Shown: positions 1 through 8,875, counted from the first letter of the stretch. The stretch is 64,000 nucleotides of DNA from Achromobacter insolitus (GCF_002209555.1 NZ_NJIF01000001.1:124001-188000), one strand, 5' to 3'. Numbers and translations are program-made. The notes: generated from the sequence alone by a model not told the origin.

Positions 1-863
1 GTTGGCCCCATGCCGAGCGCGGCGGCCGTGGGAGGCAGCGCCAGACGCCAAAGAGGCCGACCTGGCGCAAAAAAGGCATGGGTCTGTTCCCGCAGCGACC
101 GCCACCACGCCTGCGCAGCCTCAGGCGCCATCGGCGTTCCGCCGATCAACTGGCGAGCACTGGAGATCGCGGGTGGCGCGCCCGACAGGCGCACGGCCAT
201 CTCGCCTTCGGCGCCATCATCGTCGCCGCTCCAGCTGGTGGCCGATATCGGCAGAGGCTTGCCGCGCCACAGGGCGAAGCTTGCCAGCGCCTGCGCCTGC
301 GTGGCGGGCAGCGTCAGCGTGAGCTCTTCCATCGGCCTGGGCACGACCTTCAGGGACACTTCGAGTATGGCGCCGAAGATGCCATGCGAACCGGCCAGCA
401 GGCGCGACACGTCGTAGCCCGCCACGTTCTTCATGACCTCTCCGCCAAACGAGAGAATGCGGCCTTCGGAGTCCAGCAATTGTGCGCCCAGGACAAAGTC
501 CTTGAGCGCGCCGGCGCTCATGCGGCGCGGGCCCGACAGTCCCGCCGCCACGCATCCGCCCACTGTGGCCGATGCCGAGAAATGCGGCGGTTCGAAGGCC
601 AGCATCTGTCCGTGCTCCGCCAACGCCGCCTCGAGTTCGGCCAGCGGCGTGCCCGCACGCACGGTCACCACGAGTTCGGATGGGTGGTAGCTGACAATGC
701 CGCGATACGGCGTCATGTCGAGCAGGCAATGGCCATCCTGCGGCGTCACCGGACGGTAATTGCCATAGAACGCCTTGCTGCCGCCCCCCATCACGAACAG
801 GGGTTTGTGGCCGGCACGGGCCGTCATGACCTGGTCGCACAATTCCGACAGGACAAAATCCAT
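1..863 (-). CDS. glcE: Glycolate oxidase FAD-binding subunit GlcE (3' end outside window)
   Basis: Second subunit of membrane-associated glycolate oxidase, which oxidises glycolate to glyoxylate together with GlcD and GlcF. The frame is open from an ATG at 863 to the window edge, giving 287 codons of a family that is normally about 350 residues, so the C-terminus is missing. The visible part carries the FAD-binding type 4 fold: an N-terminal MGGGSK stretch, the ATVGG segment, and a GAILEVSLKV segment. It starts 12 bp after the glcD stop, as in glcDEF operons. The pairing with GlcD makes the assignment firm; the downstream glcF would lie outside the window. Confidence 0.9.
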   Translation of the reverse strand, partial: MDFVLSELCDQVMTARAGHKPLFVMGGGSKAFYGNYRPVTPQDGHCLLDMTPYRGIVSYHPSELVVTVRAGTPLAELEAALAEHGQMLAFEPPHFSASATVGGCVAAGLSGPRRMSAGALKDFVLGAQLLDSEGRILSFGGEVMKNVAGYDVSRLLAGSHGIFGAILEVSLKVVPRPMEELTLTLPATQAQALASFALWRGKPLPISATSWSGDDDGAEGEMAVRLSGAPPAISSARQLIGGTPMAPEAAQAWWRSLREQTHAFFAPGRPLWRLALPPTAAALGMGP

Positions 864-875
864 AAGGGACAGGTC

Positions 876-2375
876 CTAGAAACGGGCGAGATCGGGGAAG
901 CGCAGTTCTCCCGCATGGACATGCATCTTGCCGTATTCGGCGCAACGGGCCAGCGTGGGGATGACTTTTTCAGGATTGAGCAGGCAGGGCGGATCGAAGG
1001 CCCGCTTTACCGCCAGGAACGCGTCGAGTTCTTCGCGAGAGAATTGCACGCACATTTGATTTATCTTCTCCATTCCCACCCCGTGCTCTCCAGTCACGGT
1101 CCCTCCAACCTGCACGCACAGCTCGAGAATGGCGGCGCCGAATTTTTCGGCACGCTCCACCTCGTCCGGCTTATTCGAATCAAACAGGATCAACGGATGC
1201 AGGTTGCCGTCGCCCGCGTGAAAGACGTTGGCGCAGCGCAGGCTGAACTCGTCTTCCATCTGCTCGATGGCGCCCAGCACGCGCGCCAGATGACGGCGCG
1301 GTATCGTGCCGTCCATGCAATAGTAATCGGGCGACACCCGGCCGGCAGCCGGAAAGGCATTCTTGCGACCGGCCCAGAACTTCAGGCGTTCGCTCTCCGA
1401 CGAAGACACCTGGCAGCGTGTGGCGCCCGCCTCGCGGAACACGGCCTCCATGCGCGCGATCTCATGCTCCACCTCTTCGGGCGTGCCGTCCGATTCGCAC
1501 AGCAGGATGGCTTGCGCGTCCATGTCGTAGCCGGCACGCACAAAAGGCTCGACCATGTGCGTCGCGCGGCGGTCCATCATTTCCAGGCCCGCCGGTATCA
1601 TGCCGGCTGCGATCACCTGCGTCACCGCATTGCCCGCCGCCTCAACGCTGGAAAAGCTGGCCATGACCACCTGTGCGCAGGCGGGCTTCGGGATCAGCTT
1701 GACCGTCACCTCGGTCACCACTCCCAACATGCCTTCCGAACCGATGAAGACGGACAGCAGATCCAGGCCCGGCGCATCAGGCGCCTCCGAACCCAGTTCG
1801 ACCACGTCGCCATCAATGGTCACGACCCGCACGCGCAGCACGTTATGCACGGTCAAGCCGTACTTCAGGCAATGCACGCCGCCGGAATTCTCCGCCACGT
1901 TGCCGCCGATGGAACAGGCGATCTGGCTGGAAGGATCAGGCGCGTAGTACAGCCCGTAAGGCGCGGCCGCCTCCGAGATCGCAAGATTGCGCACCCCCGG
2001 CTGCACGACGGCCGTCGCGCTGGCCAGGTCGATGTGCTTGATGCGGTTGAATTTCGACAAGCCGAGCAAGACGCCCCGGCTGTGCGGCATGGCGCCTCCG
2101 GACAAACCGGTCCCGGCGCCTCGCGCAACCACGGGTGCGTTCAGCCGCTTGCAGATGCGCATGACCGCTTGCACCTGTTCTTCGGTTTCGGGTAGCGCAA
2201 CAACCGCGGGCAACGCGCGATAAAGAGAGAGACCATCACACTCGTAGGGGCGCGTATCCTCTTCGCGGAACAACACGCAGTGCGTGGGCAAGGCGGCCGA
2301 CAACGCCTCGATGAGCTGCTGCAAGGAATACGGCGCCTGCACTTGTGCCAGGCCGGTTTCGACCAATGAATTCAT
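876..2375 (-). CDS. glcD: Glycolate oxidase subunit GlcD
   Basis: FAD-linked catalytic subunit of glycolate oxidase, 499 residues, the same length as E. coli GlcD. The N-terminal half is an FAD-binding type 4 domain (ARGAGTGLSGG, then GGNVAENSGG and FIGSEGMLGVVTEV). The C-terminal half is an FAD-oxidase C domain with HAGDGNLHP and GEHGVGMEK. The chosen start (MNSLVETGLAQ) matches the family; the frame stays open further upstream but that extension has no family character. It is followed 12 bp later by glcE, so the two are co-transcribed. It probably feeds glyoxylate into central metabolism and electrons into the respiratory chain. Confidence 0.95.
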   Translation of the reverse strand: MNSLVETGLAQVQAPYSLQQLIEALSAALPTHCVLFREEDTRPYECDGLSLYRALPAVVALPETEEQVQAVMRICKRLNAPVVARGAGTGLSGGAMPHSRGVLLGLSKFNRIKHIDLASATAVVQPGVRNLAISEAAAPYGLYYAPDPSSQIACSIGGNVAENSGGVHCLKYGLTVHNVLRVRVVTIDGDVVELGSEAPDAPGLDLLSVFIGSEGMLGVVTEVTVKLIPKPACAQVVMASFSSVEAAGNAVTQVIAAGMIPAGLEMMDRRATHMVEPFVRAGYDMDAQAILLCESDGTPEEVEHEIARMEAVFREAGATRCQVSSSESERLKFWAGRKNAFPAAGRVSPDYYCMDGTIPRRHLARVLGAIEQMEDEFSLRCANVFHAGDGNLHPLILFDSNKPDEVERAEKFGAAILELCVQVGGTVTGEHGVGMEKINQMCVQFSREELDAFLAVKRAFDPPCLLNPEKVIPTLARCAEYGKMHVHAGELRFPDLARF

Positions 2376-2532
2376 GAGCGCAACAATAGCGCGAGCGCCC
2401 ATCCTAAGCAGACCGGGATTTACCCGCATCCGTGCACTCTGGGGACACCAGATAAGTAACCAGCCGTAATCGCCAGTGACGCCAGGCGCGCCGGGACGAT
2501 GCTGCGCCCCTCCAGCTCTCGCCGCAGCCAAC

Positions 2533-2560
2533 GAAAAAGCCGACGGCATGCCGTCGGCTT
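2533..2560 (-). terminator. Rho-independent terminator after the D-lactate dehydrogenase-like gene
   Basis: A perfect palindrome GCCGACGGCATGCCGTCGGC at 2539-2558 is followed on the minus strand by five T residues (A run at 2534-2538). It lies 30 bp behind the stop codon at 2590, so it should separate this gene from glcDE. Confidence 0.85.
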
Positions 2561-2589
2561 CGGATGTCGGCGGCGCTAAACCGCCAGAC

Positions 2590-3999
2590 TTACCAGGACA
2601 CGATCTTGCCTGGATTGAGGATGTTGTTCGGATCGAACGCATGCTTCAGGCTGCGCATCAGATCCAGGGCGTCTTCGCCGTGTTCTTCGGCCATGAACTG
2701 CATCTTGTGCAGGCCCACGCCGTGTTCGCCCGTGCAGGTGCCATCGGCAGCGATCGCGCGGCGCACGAGGTTATGGTTGATGGTCTCGGACTCCTCCCAT
2801 TCCTTGGCGCTGTCCGCATCCAGCAGCATCAGCACGTGGAAGTTGCCATCACCGACGTGGCCCACAATCGTGTAGGGAAAACTGGCGCGGTCGAGTTCCT
2901 CGACCGTATCGCGCACGCAATCGGCCAGGCGCGAGATCGGCACGCATACGTCGGTGGTGCTGGCGCGGCAACCCGGGCGCAATTGCAGGCCCGCGAAATA
3001 GGCGTTGTGGCGGGCGGTCCACAGACGGCTGCGGTCTTCAGGACGTTCGGCCCATTCGAAGTCCATGCCGCCATGATCCGCCGTGATCGCCTGCACGGTT
3101 TCGGCCTGCTCCTGCACGCCGGCGGGGCTGCCATGGAACTCGAACACCAGCAGCGGGGTTTCGCGCAGGGTCAGCTTGCTGTGCAGGTTCACCGCGCGCA
3201 CGCTGGCCGCGTCCATGAATTCGACGCGAGCGACCGGCACCCCCATCTGGATGATTTCGATCACGCTCTGCACCGCTGAATCCAGCGTGGGGAAATTGCA
3301 GACCGCGGCCGACACGGCTTCCGGCTGGGGATACAGGCGCACCGTCACTTCAGTGATGATGCCCAGCGTCCCCTCGCTGCCCACGAAGATGCGCGTCAGG
3401 TCGTAGCCCGCCGAGGACTTGCGGGCGCGGCCCGCGGTGCGGATGATGCGGCCGTCCGCCGTCACCACCGTCAGCGACATGACGTTCTCGCGCATGGTTC
3501 CATAGCGCACCGCGTTGGTGCCCGAAGCGCGCGTGGCAGCCATGCCGCCCAGGCTGGCGTCAGCGCCGGGATCGATCGGGAAGAACAGCCCGGTGTCGCG
3601 GATTTCCTCGTTGAGCTGTTTGCGCAGCACGCCCGCCTGCACGGTGGCGGTCAGATCCTCGGCGTTGACCGCCAGCACCTTGTTCATCTGCGACAGATCC
3701 AGGCTGATGCCGCCCTGGATGGCAAGGATATGGCCTTCCAGGGAAGACCCGGCGCCATAGGGGATCAGCGGAACGCGATGCTCGTTGCACACCTTGGCGA
3801 TCTCGGCCACTTCCTCGGTCGTGTGCGCGAAGACCACGGCATCCGGCGGCATGGCCGGATAAGGGGATTCATCGCGGCCATGGTGTTCGCGCATGGCGGC
3901 GGCTTCGGACAAGCGGTCGCCAAAGCGCGCGCGCAAGGCATCCAGACAGGCGGCCGGCACCGGGCGGCGCAACGTTTCAGCGTGCAAGGGAGCGTTCAT
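2590..3999 (-). CDS. FAD-linked oxidase, D-lactate dehydrogenase (cytochrome)-like
   Basis: 469-residue flavoprotein of the same superfamily as GlcD: FAD-binding type 4 domain (IPYGAGSSLEGH, GGMAATRASGTNAVRYG, FVGSEGTLGIITEVTVRL) followed by an FAD-oxidase C domain (GHVGDGNFH, GEHGVGLHK, NPGKIV). The sequence is closest in character to D-2-hydroxyacid/D-lactate dehydrogenases that pass electrons to cytochrome c or quinone. Substrate is inferred only; a role with 2-hydroxy acids fits the adjacent glycolate oxidase genes. It has its own terminator, so it is probably a separate transcription unit from glcDE. Confidence 0.85.
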   Translation of the reverse strand: MNAPLHAETLRRPVPAACLDALRARFGDRLSEAAAMREHHGRDESPYPAMPPDAVVFAHTTEEVAEIAKVCNEHRVPLIPYGAGSSLEGHILAIQGGISLDLSQMNKVLAVNAEDLTATVQAGVLRKQLNEEIRDTGLFFPIDPGADASLGGMAATRASGTNAVRYGTMRENVMSLTVVTADGRIIRTAGRARKSSAGYDLTRIFVGSEGTLGIITEVTVRLYPQPEAVSAAVCNFPTLDSAVQSVIEIIQMGVPVARVEFMDAASVRAVNLHSKLTLRETPLLVFEFHGSPAGVQEQAETVQAITADHGGMDFEWAERPEDRSRLWTARHNAYFAGLQLRPGCRASTTDVCVPISRLADCVRDTVEELDRASFPYTIVGHVGDGNFHVLMLLDADSAKEWEESETINHNLVRRAIAADGTCTGEHGVGLHKMQFMAEEHGEDALDLMRSLKHAFDPNNILNPGKIVSW

Positions 4000-4099
4000 G
4001 GTCAGCGTGTTCTCGGGTTCGTTAACCTGAATATTCTACGCCGCCGCGCGCCCTGCGCCGCAAACCGCCAACGCAGGCGATCCGCGGCGCTGCCGGGAC

Positions 4100-5173
4100 T
4101 TACTTGCCAGAGGTCAGGGCGACCCGGCGGCGTTCGCGCACAGCGTGGGCCAGGCGTTCGAGCACGGCGACGGACGCGTCCCAGTCGATGCAGCCGTCCG
4201 TGATGCTCTGACCGTATACCAGCGGCGTGCCGGGCACCATGTCCTGGCGACCGCCCAGGAGGTGGCTTTCGACCATGACGCCCACCAGGCGGCTGTCGCC
4301 CGCTTCCATCTGGCGCGCCACGTCTTCGATGACCAAGGGCTGGTTTTCGGGTTTCTTGCTGCTGTTGGCGTGGCTGGCGTCAATCATGATGCGCTGCGCC
4401 AGGCCGGCCTTGGACATGTCCTGGCAGGCCGCCTCGACGCTGGCCGCATCGTAATTCGGCGTCTTGCCGCCGCGCAGGATAACGTGGCAGTCCTCATTGC
4501 CGGCGGTCGACACGATGGCCGAATGCCCGCCCTTGGTCACCGACAGGAAATGGTGCGGCTGCGATGCAGCCTTGATCGCATCCACCGCGATCTTCACATT
4601 GCCGTCGGTGCCGTTCTTGAACCCCACCGGACACGACAGTCCGGAAGCCAGCTCGCGATGCACCTGGCTTTCCGTCGTCCGAGCCCCGATCGCCCCCCAG
4701 GAGACCAGATCCGCGATGTACTGCGGCGTAATCATGTCCAGGAACTCGCAACCCGCCGGCAGTCCCAGGCTGTTGATGTCCAGCAGCAATTCGCGGGCGA
4801 CGCGCACGCCCTTGTTGATATCGAAGCTGCCGTCCAGGTCCGGATCGTTGATCAGGCCCTTCCAGCCTACCGTGGTGCGCGGCTTCTCGAAGTAAACGCG
4901 CATCACGATTTCCAGGTCGGCGCTCAGCCGGTCGCGCACGGGCTTCAGGCGCTTCGCATATTCGATGGCCGCCCGGGTGTCATGGATGGAGCAAGGACCG
5001 ATCACGACGATCATCCGGTCATCCATGCCATGGAGGATGCGGTGCATCCCCTGGCGGGCGGCGAACACAGTGTCGGACGCCTCCTTGGTGCAGGCGAACT
5101 CGCGCATGACGTGCGCGGGCGGGTTCAGCTCTTTGATTTCTCGAATGCGAAGGTCGTCGGTATTGTGTGACAC
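4100..5173 (-). CDS. aroG: 3-deoxy-7-phosphoheptulonate (DAHP) synthase, class I alpha
   Basis: First enzyme of the shikimate pathway: condenses phosphoenolpyruvate and erythrose 4-phosphate. The 357-residue length matches AroF/AroG/AroH. Family motifs include VIGPCSIHD, the KPRTTVGWKG stretch, GARTTESQVHRELASGLS, and DASHANSSKKPENQP near the end. The start is a GTG (VSHNTDDLRIREI) with AGGAG just upstream; a longer open frame exists but runs through the attenuator hairpin and is not protein-like. Upstream lie a Phe/Tyr-rich leader ORF and a terminator, which predicts regulation by charged tRNA-Phe/tRNA-Tyr. Which feedback amino acid the enzyme senses cannot be read with certainty. Confidence 0.95.
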   Translation of the reverse strand: MSHNTDDLRIREIKELNPPAHVMREFACTKEASDTVFAARQGMHRILHGMDDRMIVVIGPCSIHDTRAAIEYAKRLKPVRDRLSADLEIVMRVYFEKPRTTVGWKGLINDPDLDGSFDINKGVRVARELLLDINSLGLPAGCEFLDMITPQYIADLVSWGAIGARTTESQVHRELASGLSCPVGFKNGTDGNVKIAVDAIKAASQPHHFLSVTKGGHSAIVSTAGNEDCHVILRGGKTPNYDAASVEAACQDMSKAGLAQRIMIDASHANSSKKPENQPLVIEDVARQMEAGDSRLVGVMVESHLLGGRQDMVPGTPLVYGQSITDGCIDWDASVAVLERLAHAVRERRRVALTSGK

Positions 5174-5249
5174 GGTACTGCTCCTGGGTTGCCCGCCACG
5201 GAGAGAGGCCCGAGGGGGTTTCCTCGGTAGTTTCCTCAACTGGCGGCGC

Positions 5250-5276
5250 AAAAAAAGCCGCCAGTTCGCTGGCGGC
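5250..5276 (-). terminator. Attenuator terminator in the aroG leader
   Basis: On the minus strand an 8-bp stem GCCGCCAG/CTGGCGGC with a CGAA loop is followed by seven T residues (A run at 5250-5256). It sits between the leader peptide stop (5303) and the aroG GTG (5173), so it must be bypassed to express aroG. Its 5' arm, extended to CCGCCAGCG (5275 down to 5267), pairs perfectly over 9 bp with CGCTGGCGG inside the leader ORF (5334 down to 5326), giving a competing antiterminator. The 3' arm AACTGGCGGC can also pair with a downstream GCCGCCAGTT (5247 down to 5238), a third alternative stem. Confidence 0.85.
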
Positions 5277-5302
5277 TTTTTTGGGGGGATTCTTTCCAAA
5301 CT

Positions 5303-5386
5303 TCAGATTGAGCGCGTCCCTTCCTCCGCCAGCGGCTTCAGAAAACCATAAAAATAAAAATAAAAAGCGGGGGACGCGAATTTCAT
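5303..5386 (-). CDS. aroG leader peptide (Phe/Tyr-rich attenuation peptide)
   Basis: 27-codon ORF starting at ATG 5386 and ending in TGA at 5303. Residues 8-15 read FYFYFYGF, and residue 3 is also Phe, so eight of the first fifteen codons are Phe or Tyr. Codons 18 onward overlap the antiterminator arm. This is the classic layout of an amino-acid attenuator: stalling at Phe/Tyr codons would leave CGCTGGCGG free to pair with the terminator 5' arm and allow read-through into aroG; full translation would cover it and terminate. A weak AGAG precedes the ATG by nine bases. CTGACG and TAGAGT, 17 bp apart, could be a promoter, in which case the transcript would be almost leaderless. Function is inferred from architecture. 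Confidence 0.8.
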   Translation of the reverse strand: MKFASPAFYFYFYGFLKPLAEEGTRSI

Positions 5387-5469
5387 GGGGAACGACTCTA
5401 GCACAGATTTTTCCGGCCGTCAGAATTTTTATTGGGGGCAGTTGGCCCGCGCAGCGAATGCGATGTGAG

Positions 5470-5491
5470 GCATCGAGCGGGGGCTCGATGC
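5470..5491 (-). other. Strong hairpin directly after tldD
   Basis: Inverted repeat GCATCGAGC / GCTCGATGC with a short G-rich spacer, 8 bp behind the tldD stop. There is no following T run, so it is at best a weak or factor-dependent terminator or a 3' end stabiliser. It lies upstream of the aroG leader promoter region. Confidence 0.5.
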
Positions 5492-5498
5492 GGCGCGG

Positions 5499-6959
5499 TT
5501 ACGCCGTGCCACCGACCGTGAGGCCTTCCATGCGCACCGTCGGCATGCCTACGCCCACCGGCACGCTCTGGCCGTCCTTGCCGCAAGTGCCGACGCCGGA
5601 ATCCAGCTGCAGGTCGTTGCCGATCATGGTGACGCGGTTCATGGCGTCCGGACCGTTGCCGATCAGGGTCGCGCCCTTGACCGGATAGGTCACTTTGCCG
5701 TTTTCGATCATGTAGGCCTCGGACGCCGAAAACACGAACTTGCCATTGGTGATATCGACCTGGCCGCCGCCGAAGTTGACCGCATACAGCCCGCGCTTGA
5801 CGGACGACACGATTTCCTCGGCCGGCTTGTCGCCAGCCAGCATATAGGTGTTGGTCATGCGCGGCATGGGCAGGTGAGCGAACGATTCACGCCGGCCGTT
5901 GCCCGTGGCCGCGGTCTTCATGAGGCGCGCGTTCAGGGTGTCCTGCATATATCCGCGCAGGATACCGTCCTCGATCAGCACGTTGCGCTGGGTGGCGTTG
6001 CCTTCGTCATCGATGTTGAGCGAGCCGCGACGGTCCGGAATGGTGCCGTCGTCCACTACCGTCACGCCCTTGGAGGCGACGCGTTCGCCGATGCGGCCGG
6101 AGAACACGCTGGAACCCTTGCGGTTGAAGTCGCCTTCCAGCCCGTGGCCAACGGCCTCGTGCAACAGGATGCCGGGCCAGCCGGAGCCCAGGACGACAGT
6201 CATCTCGCCCGCCGGCGCCGGGCGAGCTTCCAGGTTCACCATGGCTTCGTGGACCGCGCGCTCGACGTAGCCCTGCAGCATTTCGTCCGTGAAATAAGCC
6301 AGGCCCAGACGTCCGCCGCCACCGGCGTGGCCCATCTCGCGGCGGCCGTTGCGCTCGGCGATGACGGTCAGCGACAGGCGCACCAAGGGGCGCACATCAG
6401 CGGCCAGGCGGCCGTCGCTGCCCGCCACCAGCACCACGTCGTACTCGGCGCCGAGGCCCGCCATGACCTGGATCACATGCGGGTCGCGCGCGCGCGCCAT
6501 GCGTTCCACGCGCTCCAGCAGCGCGACCTTTTCGGGAGCGCTCAGCGTGGCCACAGGGTCAATATCGGCGTAGAGGCTACGGCCGATTTCAGCTTCGACC
6601 TGCGCCGCCACCTTTACCTTGCCGGCGCCGCGGCGCGCGATGCCACGCACGGCGTGCGCGGACGACAACAGCGCCTCCGGCGACAGTGAATCCGAATAGG
6701 CGAAAGCGGTTTTCTCGCCGCTGACGGCGCGCACTCCGACGCCCTGGCTGATCGAAAAACTGCCCGTCTTGACGATCCCCTCTTCCAGGCTCCAGCCCTC
6801 GCTGCGCGTGTACTGGAAGTACAGGTCGGCGTAGTCGACCTTGTGCGTGAAAATCTCTCCCAAGGCACGCGCCATATCCGCCTCGGTCAGGCCCCAGGGG
6901 TCGAGCAGCAGGGATTTGGCGGTGGCAAGGGAAGCAATGGCGGGATCGATGATTTTCAT
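5499..6959 (-). CDS. tldD: Metalloprotease TldD
   Basis: 486-residue TldD subunit of the TldD/TldE zinc metalloprotease, a cytoplasmic heterodimer that degrades unfolded peptides and matures microcin B17 and CcdA in E. coli. The metal site HEAVGH is visible around residue 268, in the context [18 protein letters not shown]. The C-terminal domain has the usual GICGKDGQ-like segment ([19 protein letters not shown]). Length is typical. The partner tldE/pmbA is not in this window. The frame starts at ATG 6959 with a GAGT-type weak ribosome site. Confidence 0.95.
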   Translation of the reverse strand: MKIIDPAIASLATAKSLLLDPWGLTEADMARALGEIFTHKVDYADLYFQYTRSEGWSLEEGIVKTGSFSISQGVGVRAVSGEKTAFAYSDSLSPEALLSSAHAVRGIARRGAGKVKVAAQVEAEIGRSLYADIDPVATLSAPEKVALLERVERMARARDPHVIQVMAGLGAEYDVVLVAGSDGRLAADVRPLVRLSLTVIAERNGRREMGHAGGGGRLGLAYFTDEMLQGYVERAVHEAMVNLEARPAPAGEMTVVLGSGWPGILLHEAVGHGLEGDFNRKGSSVFSGRIGERVASKGVTVVDDGTIPDRRGSLNIDDEGNATQRNVLIEDGILRGYMQDTLNARLMKTAATGNGRRESFAHLPMPRMTNTYMLAGDKPAEEIVSSVKRGLYAVNFGGGQVDITNGKFVFSASEAYMIENGKVTYPVKGATLIGNGPDAMNRVTMIGNDLQLDSGVGTCGKDGQSVPVGVGMPTVRMEGLTVGGTA

Positions 6960-7756
6960 GGGACTCTATTCAGGAGGCGGCGCGCAGGCGCGCGCTCGCG
7001 GTGATGCTCAAGATCATATCGTAACGCCGACGCGGCCTGGCGTCGCCTGGGCGGCTGGCTGCTCGAAAGCCGCAAGAAAGGCACGGTGGCGAAAAATGCC
7101 GCGGGCATTATCTATAGCGAATGGGTGGGGGCGAAATATTACATATCAAGTTAAGCAAAGCAGCGCAGACCGTGCTCGATATGCCCCTTTTTCCGAACCT
7201 CGCCCGGACATTACGAGCGCGCCGCCATACCGGCGACCGATAGCACGGATGCAAACGCCAAACTCGTCATACAACCTGACATGAAAATGAAATATACGGA
7301 ATAGAGGAGCGAGCAGGCTCCTATTAGATCTTATGCAGCATGCGCGGTTGAAAATCAGACCACAAGACAATTGATTCGTTCCTGCCCATCGTGTCATCAG
7401 ACCTCTTAACGTGCACTGGAATGCAGGCTGGGGCTGCGGCCGAGCAAGCTCAAGAACCGCGGATTTGCGTGGGATGCGAAACAAATCGCGTGTTTGCAAG
7501 GCTCTACGGGGCTATTTGTCCGCCTCGTGAACCAATAACCCAATTGTTTCAAGTTGTCCCAAATTCGAGAATATCCTTCCCAAAACTTGGTCAGCGCCGG
7601 CCCGCTGCTAACTGAAACTGGCGCCCAACCCTTTTGATACAAAGTAATTAGTCTGAAAACCGGGAAGTCAAGCCGCAATTTCTGTATTATGCGAAGCACA
7701 ACAATTACACATAACTTCGCCGGCGATTACAGCAGTTCCATAATCAGGAATAAACC
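6960..7756. other. 797-bp low-GC gap without recognisable genes
   Basis: The left 120 bp is GC-rich like the rest of the window. From about 7080 the composition drops clearly, with many A/T stretches. Short open frames exist on both strands but have no codon structure, ribosome sites or recognisable domains. A small inverted repeat (GGAGCGAGCAGGCTCC, 7305-7320) is the only stem noticed. The region ends at an H-NS-like gene, so it may be its regulatory DNA; nothing else can be supported. Confidence 0.5.
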
Positions 7757-8140
7757 ATGGCCCGAGAATCCTACGCAGCACTGCAAGCAAAGATCGAAAA
7801 GGAAATCAACAAGCTACAAAAGAAGGCTGAAGTCCTGCAAACCAAGCGCCGCAAGCCGGTGATCACGCAGATCATCACGTCGATGCGCGAGTACGACATT
7901 ACGCCTGAAGAGATCATCGCAGCCTATGGCGCCGGCAAACCCGCCCGCGCCGCCACCGGTGGCCGCCGCAAGGCCGGCGCCGCCGCCCGTCCGGCCAACG
8001 CCGCCAAACGCGCCGTTGCGCCCAAGTACCGCCATCCCCAAACAGGGGAAACGTGGAGCGGCCGTGGCAAGGCTCCCCGCTGGCTCGCCGCGGAAGAAGC
8101 CGCGGGCGCAACCCGCGACAGTTTTCTCATCAAAGAATAA
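7757..8140 (+). CDS. H-NS family nucleoid-associated protein (BpH3-like)
   Basis: 127-residue H-NS-type histone-like protein that binds AT-rich DNA and silences genes. The N-terminal ~55 residues are a charged coiled coil for oligomerisation (ARESYAALQAKIEKEINKLQ). A flexible Ala/Lys/Arg-rich linker follows. The C-terminus holds the DNA-binding motif YRHPQTGETWSGRGKAPRWL, the family's TWSGRG loop. It resembles the short H-NS proteins of Bordetella. The preceding low-GC gap would be a natural target for autoregulation. A strong terminator follows 23 bp after the stop. Confidence 0.9.
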   Translation: MARESYAALQAKIEKEINKLQKKAEVLQTKRRKPVITQIITSMREYDITPEEIIAAYGAGKPARAATGGRRKAGAAARPANAAKRAVAPKYRHPQTGETWSGRGKAPRWLAAEEAAGATRDSFLIKE

Positions 8141-8163
8141 AACCTATCCGCTAGTAAGAAATA

Positions 8164-8198
8164 AAAATCGGCGCACCATTCTGGTGCGCCGATTTTTA
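8164..8198 (+). terminator. Bidirectional Rho-independent terminator
   Basis: Stem ATCGGCGCACCA / TGGTGCGCCGAT with A and T runs on opposite sides, so it works for the H-NS-like gene on the plus strand and for the convergent lipoprotein gene on the minus strand. Confidence 0.9.
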
Positions 8199-8230
8199 TT
8201 TAGAAGCTGGTTCAGAAAGAGCGTGGGGGC

Positions 8231-8875
8231 TCACTGCACCGGGAAACGTATTTCGCGCTCCGCGCCATTATTGCCGGGAAAATTATCAAATATTGCGCGC
8301 ACCAGGTACGGCATCGTCCGCAGGAAATCATCACGCTCGCTCAATATGAAAGCGCTGGAACGGTATACCTCCGCGCCGCCGCGCTGAGTGTCGTAGATAT
8401 GCAGAGTGAGCGTATTGCGCTGAACGACCATGGGTACGTCCACCCAGTCCGGTCCCCAATAGCCGTATCCGGCTCCCCACGGGCGCGGGCCATAGAAACC
8501 GCCATACCCGTAACCGTAGCCGCCGTAAAAATATGGATCGTAGGGACGCTGCACCATTATCTGGGTTTGCGTCGTGCCGTAGTTGAACGACACGTCGAAA
8601 CGGCCTTTGGCTCCCGGCCTGGCCTCTACCAGGCCGGTGGCGCCTATGCCTGCCCGCACCATGTCCTGATAAGACTGATATTCGAGGTTGTTGTTTTGGG
8701 AGGCGTCCGCAGCCACGAATTGATATGTCTGCCCTTCAACGCCCGAGGGCCATTGCTGAAAGGAGGTCACCCGCGCGGAAACCGTGGGAGCCGCGCACCC
8801 CGTCAAGGCAAGCGCCCCCGCCACGGCCAGCAGGCCTGCCCAGCGGCGTACATTGAACATGGACAATCTCGACAT
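8231..8875 (-). CDS. DUF4136 lipoprotein
   Basis: 214-residue predicted lipoprotein. The N-terminus has a hydrophobic signal segment ending in a lipobox LTGC (Cys27), so it should be lipidated and anchored in the envelope. The mature part matches the DUF4136 pattern: an RVTSFQQWP start, a Tyr/Gly-rich central stretch (FYGGYGYGYGGFYG), and a TLHIYDTQRGG...YRSSA segment. No function is known. It is transcribed divergently from pepN and convergently with the H-NS-like gene. Confidence 0.8.
   Translation of the reverse strand: MSRLSMFNVRRWAGLLAVAGALALTGCAAPTVSARVTSFQQWPSGVEGQTYQFVAADASQNNNLEYQSYQDMVRAGIGATGLVEARPGAKGRFDVSFNYGTTQTQIMVQRPYDPYFYGGYGYGYGGFYGPRPWGAGYGYWGPDWVDVPMVVQRNTLTLHIYDTQRGGAEVYRSSAFILSERDDFLRTMPYLVRAIFDNFPGNNGAEREIRFPVQ

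Noticed and set aside
78..2195. Long plus-strand open frame (705 codons) across glcE/glcD
   Set aside because: It is antisense to two clear FAD-oxidase genes and its translation is His/Arg-rich with no domain; high GC content opens such frames.
5174..5299. Longer AroG N-terminus (MERIPPKKPPANWR...)
   Set aside because: The extension translates the attenuator hairpin and is Lys/Arg/Pro-rich without family similarity; the GTG at 5173 has a good ribosome site.
7146..7699. ORFs of 97-117 codons in the low-GC gap
   Set aside because: Overlapping frames on the minus strand with no ribosome site, no codon bias and no domain.
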